Source: Clostridiales bacterium
Lineage (GTDB): Bacteria; Bacillota; Clostridia; Lachnospirales; Lachnospiraceae
Assembly (NCBI GenBank): GCA_015655565.1
Contig: JAATEU010000507.1
Coordinates: 1-5,446, forward strand
DNA length: 5,446 nucleotides
Direction of reading: 5' to 3'
Shown: positions 4,521 to 5,446 of the stretch, piece after piece
Layout: every line of letters starts with the position of its first letter
Numbering within the stretch: the first letter of the stretch is position 1
Position numbers and translations under genes: made by a program
The notes under the pieces: generated by a model
Told to the model about the DNA's origin: nothing
Database searches by the model: none
Seen by the model: the letters and a program-made list of their open reading frames with translations, nothing else

Positions 4521-5435
4521 ATGAAAAAAAATAAACTGAAAAATTATATTAGTTGGTATACTCTGTTGATAATTCCTATCTTAGGTACATTTATCTTTAA
4601 TATCTATCCCTTAGTAAATACATTTACAGATAGTTTTCAAAATATGAAAAACATATTTATTGGAACGGTAAATTATGATATTATGTTCCAAGATGCTGAA
4701 TTTCGCCAATCTATAATTAATACCCTTTATATGGCAGTTCTGGGGGTGGGTTTTAATATTCCCATTGCATTTGTAATTGCCAATATGTTAAATAGTATTC
4801 CTAAATCAAAGAATATATTTAAGGTAGTATTTTTACTGCCGATGATTATGTCTATGGTTACAGTTGCAATCCTTTTTAAATATATTTTTATGCCTGATGA
4901 AGATGGAATTGCAAATTATTTCTTATCTTTAGTGGGAATTCGTCCAAAAGGTTTTTTTAATGATCCTGATATGGCAAGAGAATCATTCGTAACAATGGCC
5001 ATCTGGAAAAGTGTCGGATATAATATCATTATGTTCTTTGCCGGCCTGCAGACCGTATGAACGGAACTTTATGAAGCGGCCCAGATAGACGGAGCTAACG
5101 AATGGAAGCAATTTAGCAGGATAACAATACCCTGTATGAAGAATACCTTTACCTATGTGTTGATCACATCTACAATCAGTGCATTAAAGCGTTTTGCAGA
5201 AGTTTATGCCGTAAGCGGAGAATACGGAAGTCCCTCCGGAGCATTAAATACGATGATGCTTTATATCTATAAAAAATCTTTTTCTACTTTAAATTATAAA
5301 GATATTGGTCTGGCATCTGCGGCCTCAGTTACTTTGTTTATTATTATTTTAATTATTACGGCTTTGAATTATTATTTAACGGAGAAGGAGAATTTTAAAT
5401 TTAATAGCATATTAAAGAAAGGCAGGTCTAGGTGA
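4521..5435 (+). pseudogene. Sugar ABC transporter permease (MalF/LplB/UgpA type) interrupted by an in-frame TGA at codon 180
   Basis: Without the stop this would be a normal 304-residue membrane subunit of a carbohydrate importer. Hydrophobic segments lie at about residues 12-33, 66-88, 100-123, 155-177, 208-228 and 262-286, the six-helix plan of the family. Codon 180 is TGA (5058-5060), between GLQTV and TELYEAAQIDGANEWKQF...ITIP. The EAA-x3-G loop (185-191), which docks on the ATPase, and the last two helices lie after it, so the truncated 179-residue product should not work. Everything after the TGA stays in the same frame and matches the family well, ending in TGA at 5433-5435. There is no other lesion, so this is a single substitution, a sequencing error or read-through. 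Re-initiation at Met206 (ATG 5136) would yield only the final 99 residues, without the EAA loop. TGA also ends the gene, and TGG encodes Trp throughout, which argues against a changed genetic code. Confidence 0.85.
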
Positions 5436-5446
5436 TGGAAGAAAAA
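5435..5446 (+). CDS. Start of the next operon gene, probably the second permease (3' truncated)
   Basis: ATG at 5435 shares its A with the TGA that ends the preceding permease frame (TGATG), the usual sign of translational coupling. Only MEEK is visible before the window ends. In this operon type the MalF-like permease is normally followed by a MalG/LplC-like one, so that identity is inferred from position only. A GTG at 5432 directly upstream is an alternative start. Confidence 0.5.

Noticed and set aside
5058..5060. Genetic code in which TGA is read as Trp or Gly
   Set aside because: The same gene ends in TGA overlapping the next ATG, and Trp is encoded by TGG throughout, so a changed code would contradict other features in the window.
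5136..5435. Independent small membrane protein starting at ATG 5136
   Set aside because: It is the C-terminal third of the permease in the same frame; family similarity extends upstream to the TGA without a break, and no ribosome site precedes the ATG.
1..5446. CRISPR array, tRNA, rRNA or transposase gene
   Set aside because: No regularly spaced direct repeats, tRNA-like cloverleaf ends, rRNA sequence or transposase motifs were seen on reading through both strands.

Overview
The window looks like chromosomal DNA of a low-GC Gram-positive anaerobe, most likely a clostridial Bacillota of the Lachnospiraceae type. The grounds are the AT-rich composition, strong AGGAGG-type ribosome binding sites, a sigma-A promoter close to consensus, a lipoprotein-type solute-binding protein, and DegV next to a carbohydrate ABC operon. 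The taxon is an inference from style, not a database match.

Layout. Positions 2-364 (+) hold the C-terminal part of a DegV-family fatty-acid-binding protein, cut by the window edge. Positions 365-612 are a convergent intergenic region with a very long imperfect inverted repeat (398-504) followed by an intrinsic terminator (505-561) serving the minus-strand gene. Positions 613-1068 (-) encode a 151-residue membrane-anchored protein with a degenerate FMN_bind-like domain. Positions 1069-1607 are a long AT-rich divergent regulatory region. It carries a near-perfect TTGACA-N17-TATATT promoter whose spacer contains a 12-bp palindrome (a candidate operator), and a possible short leader ORF.

From 1608 onward an operon for uptake and processing of a carbohydrate runs on the plus strand. 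It comprises a cytoplasmic GH-A-clan-like glycoside hydrolase (1608-2873), a structured intercistronic region with a second possible short ORF (2874-3040), an extracellular sugar-binding lipoprotein (3041-4459), a 16-bp intercistronic hairpin (4468-4501), a MalF/LplB-type permease (4521-5435), and the first four codons of the next gene (from 5435), probably the second permease. No transporter ATPase and no regulator gene are in view.

How it works together: the lipoprotein would capture a glycan or oligosaccharide outside the cell, the two permeases would import it using an ATPase encoded elsewhere, and the hydrolase, which has no signal peptide, would act on it in the cytoplasm. The most striking point is that the first permease is interrupted by a single in-frame TGA (5058-5060) just before its EAA loop, while the remainder of the gene stays intact in the same frame. 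That is either a recent nonsense mutation, a sequence error, or a read-through site. The hydrolase belongs to a little-described family and is the most plausible source of new biochemistry here.
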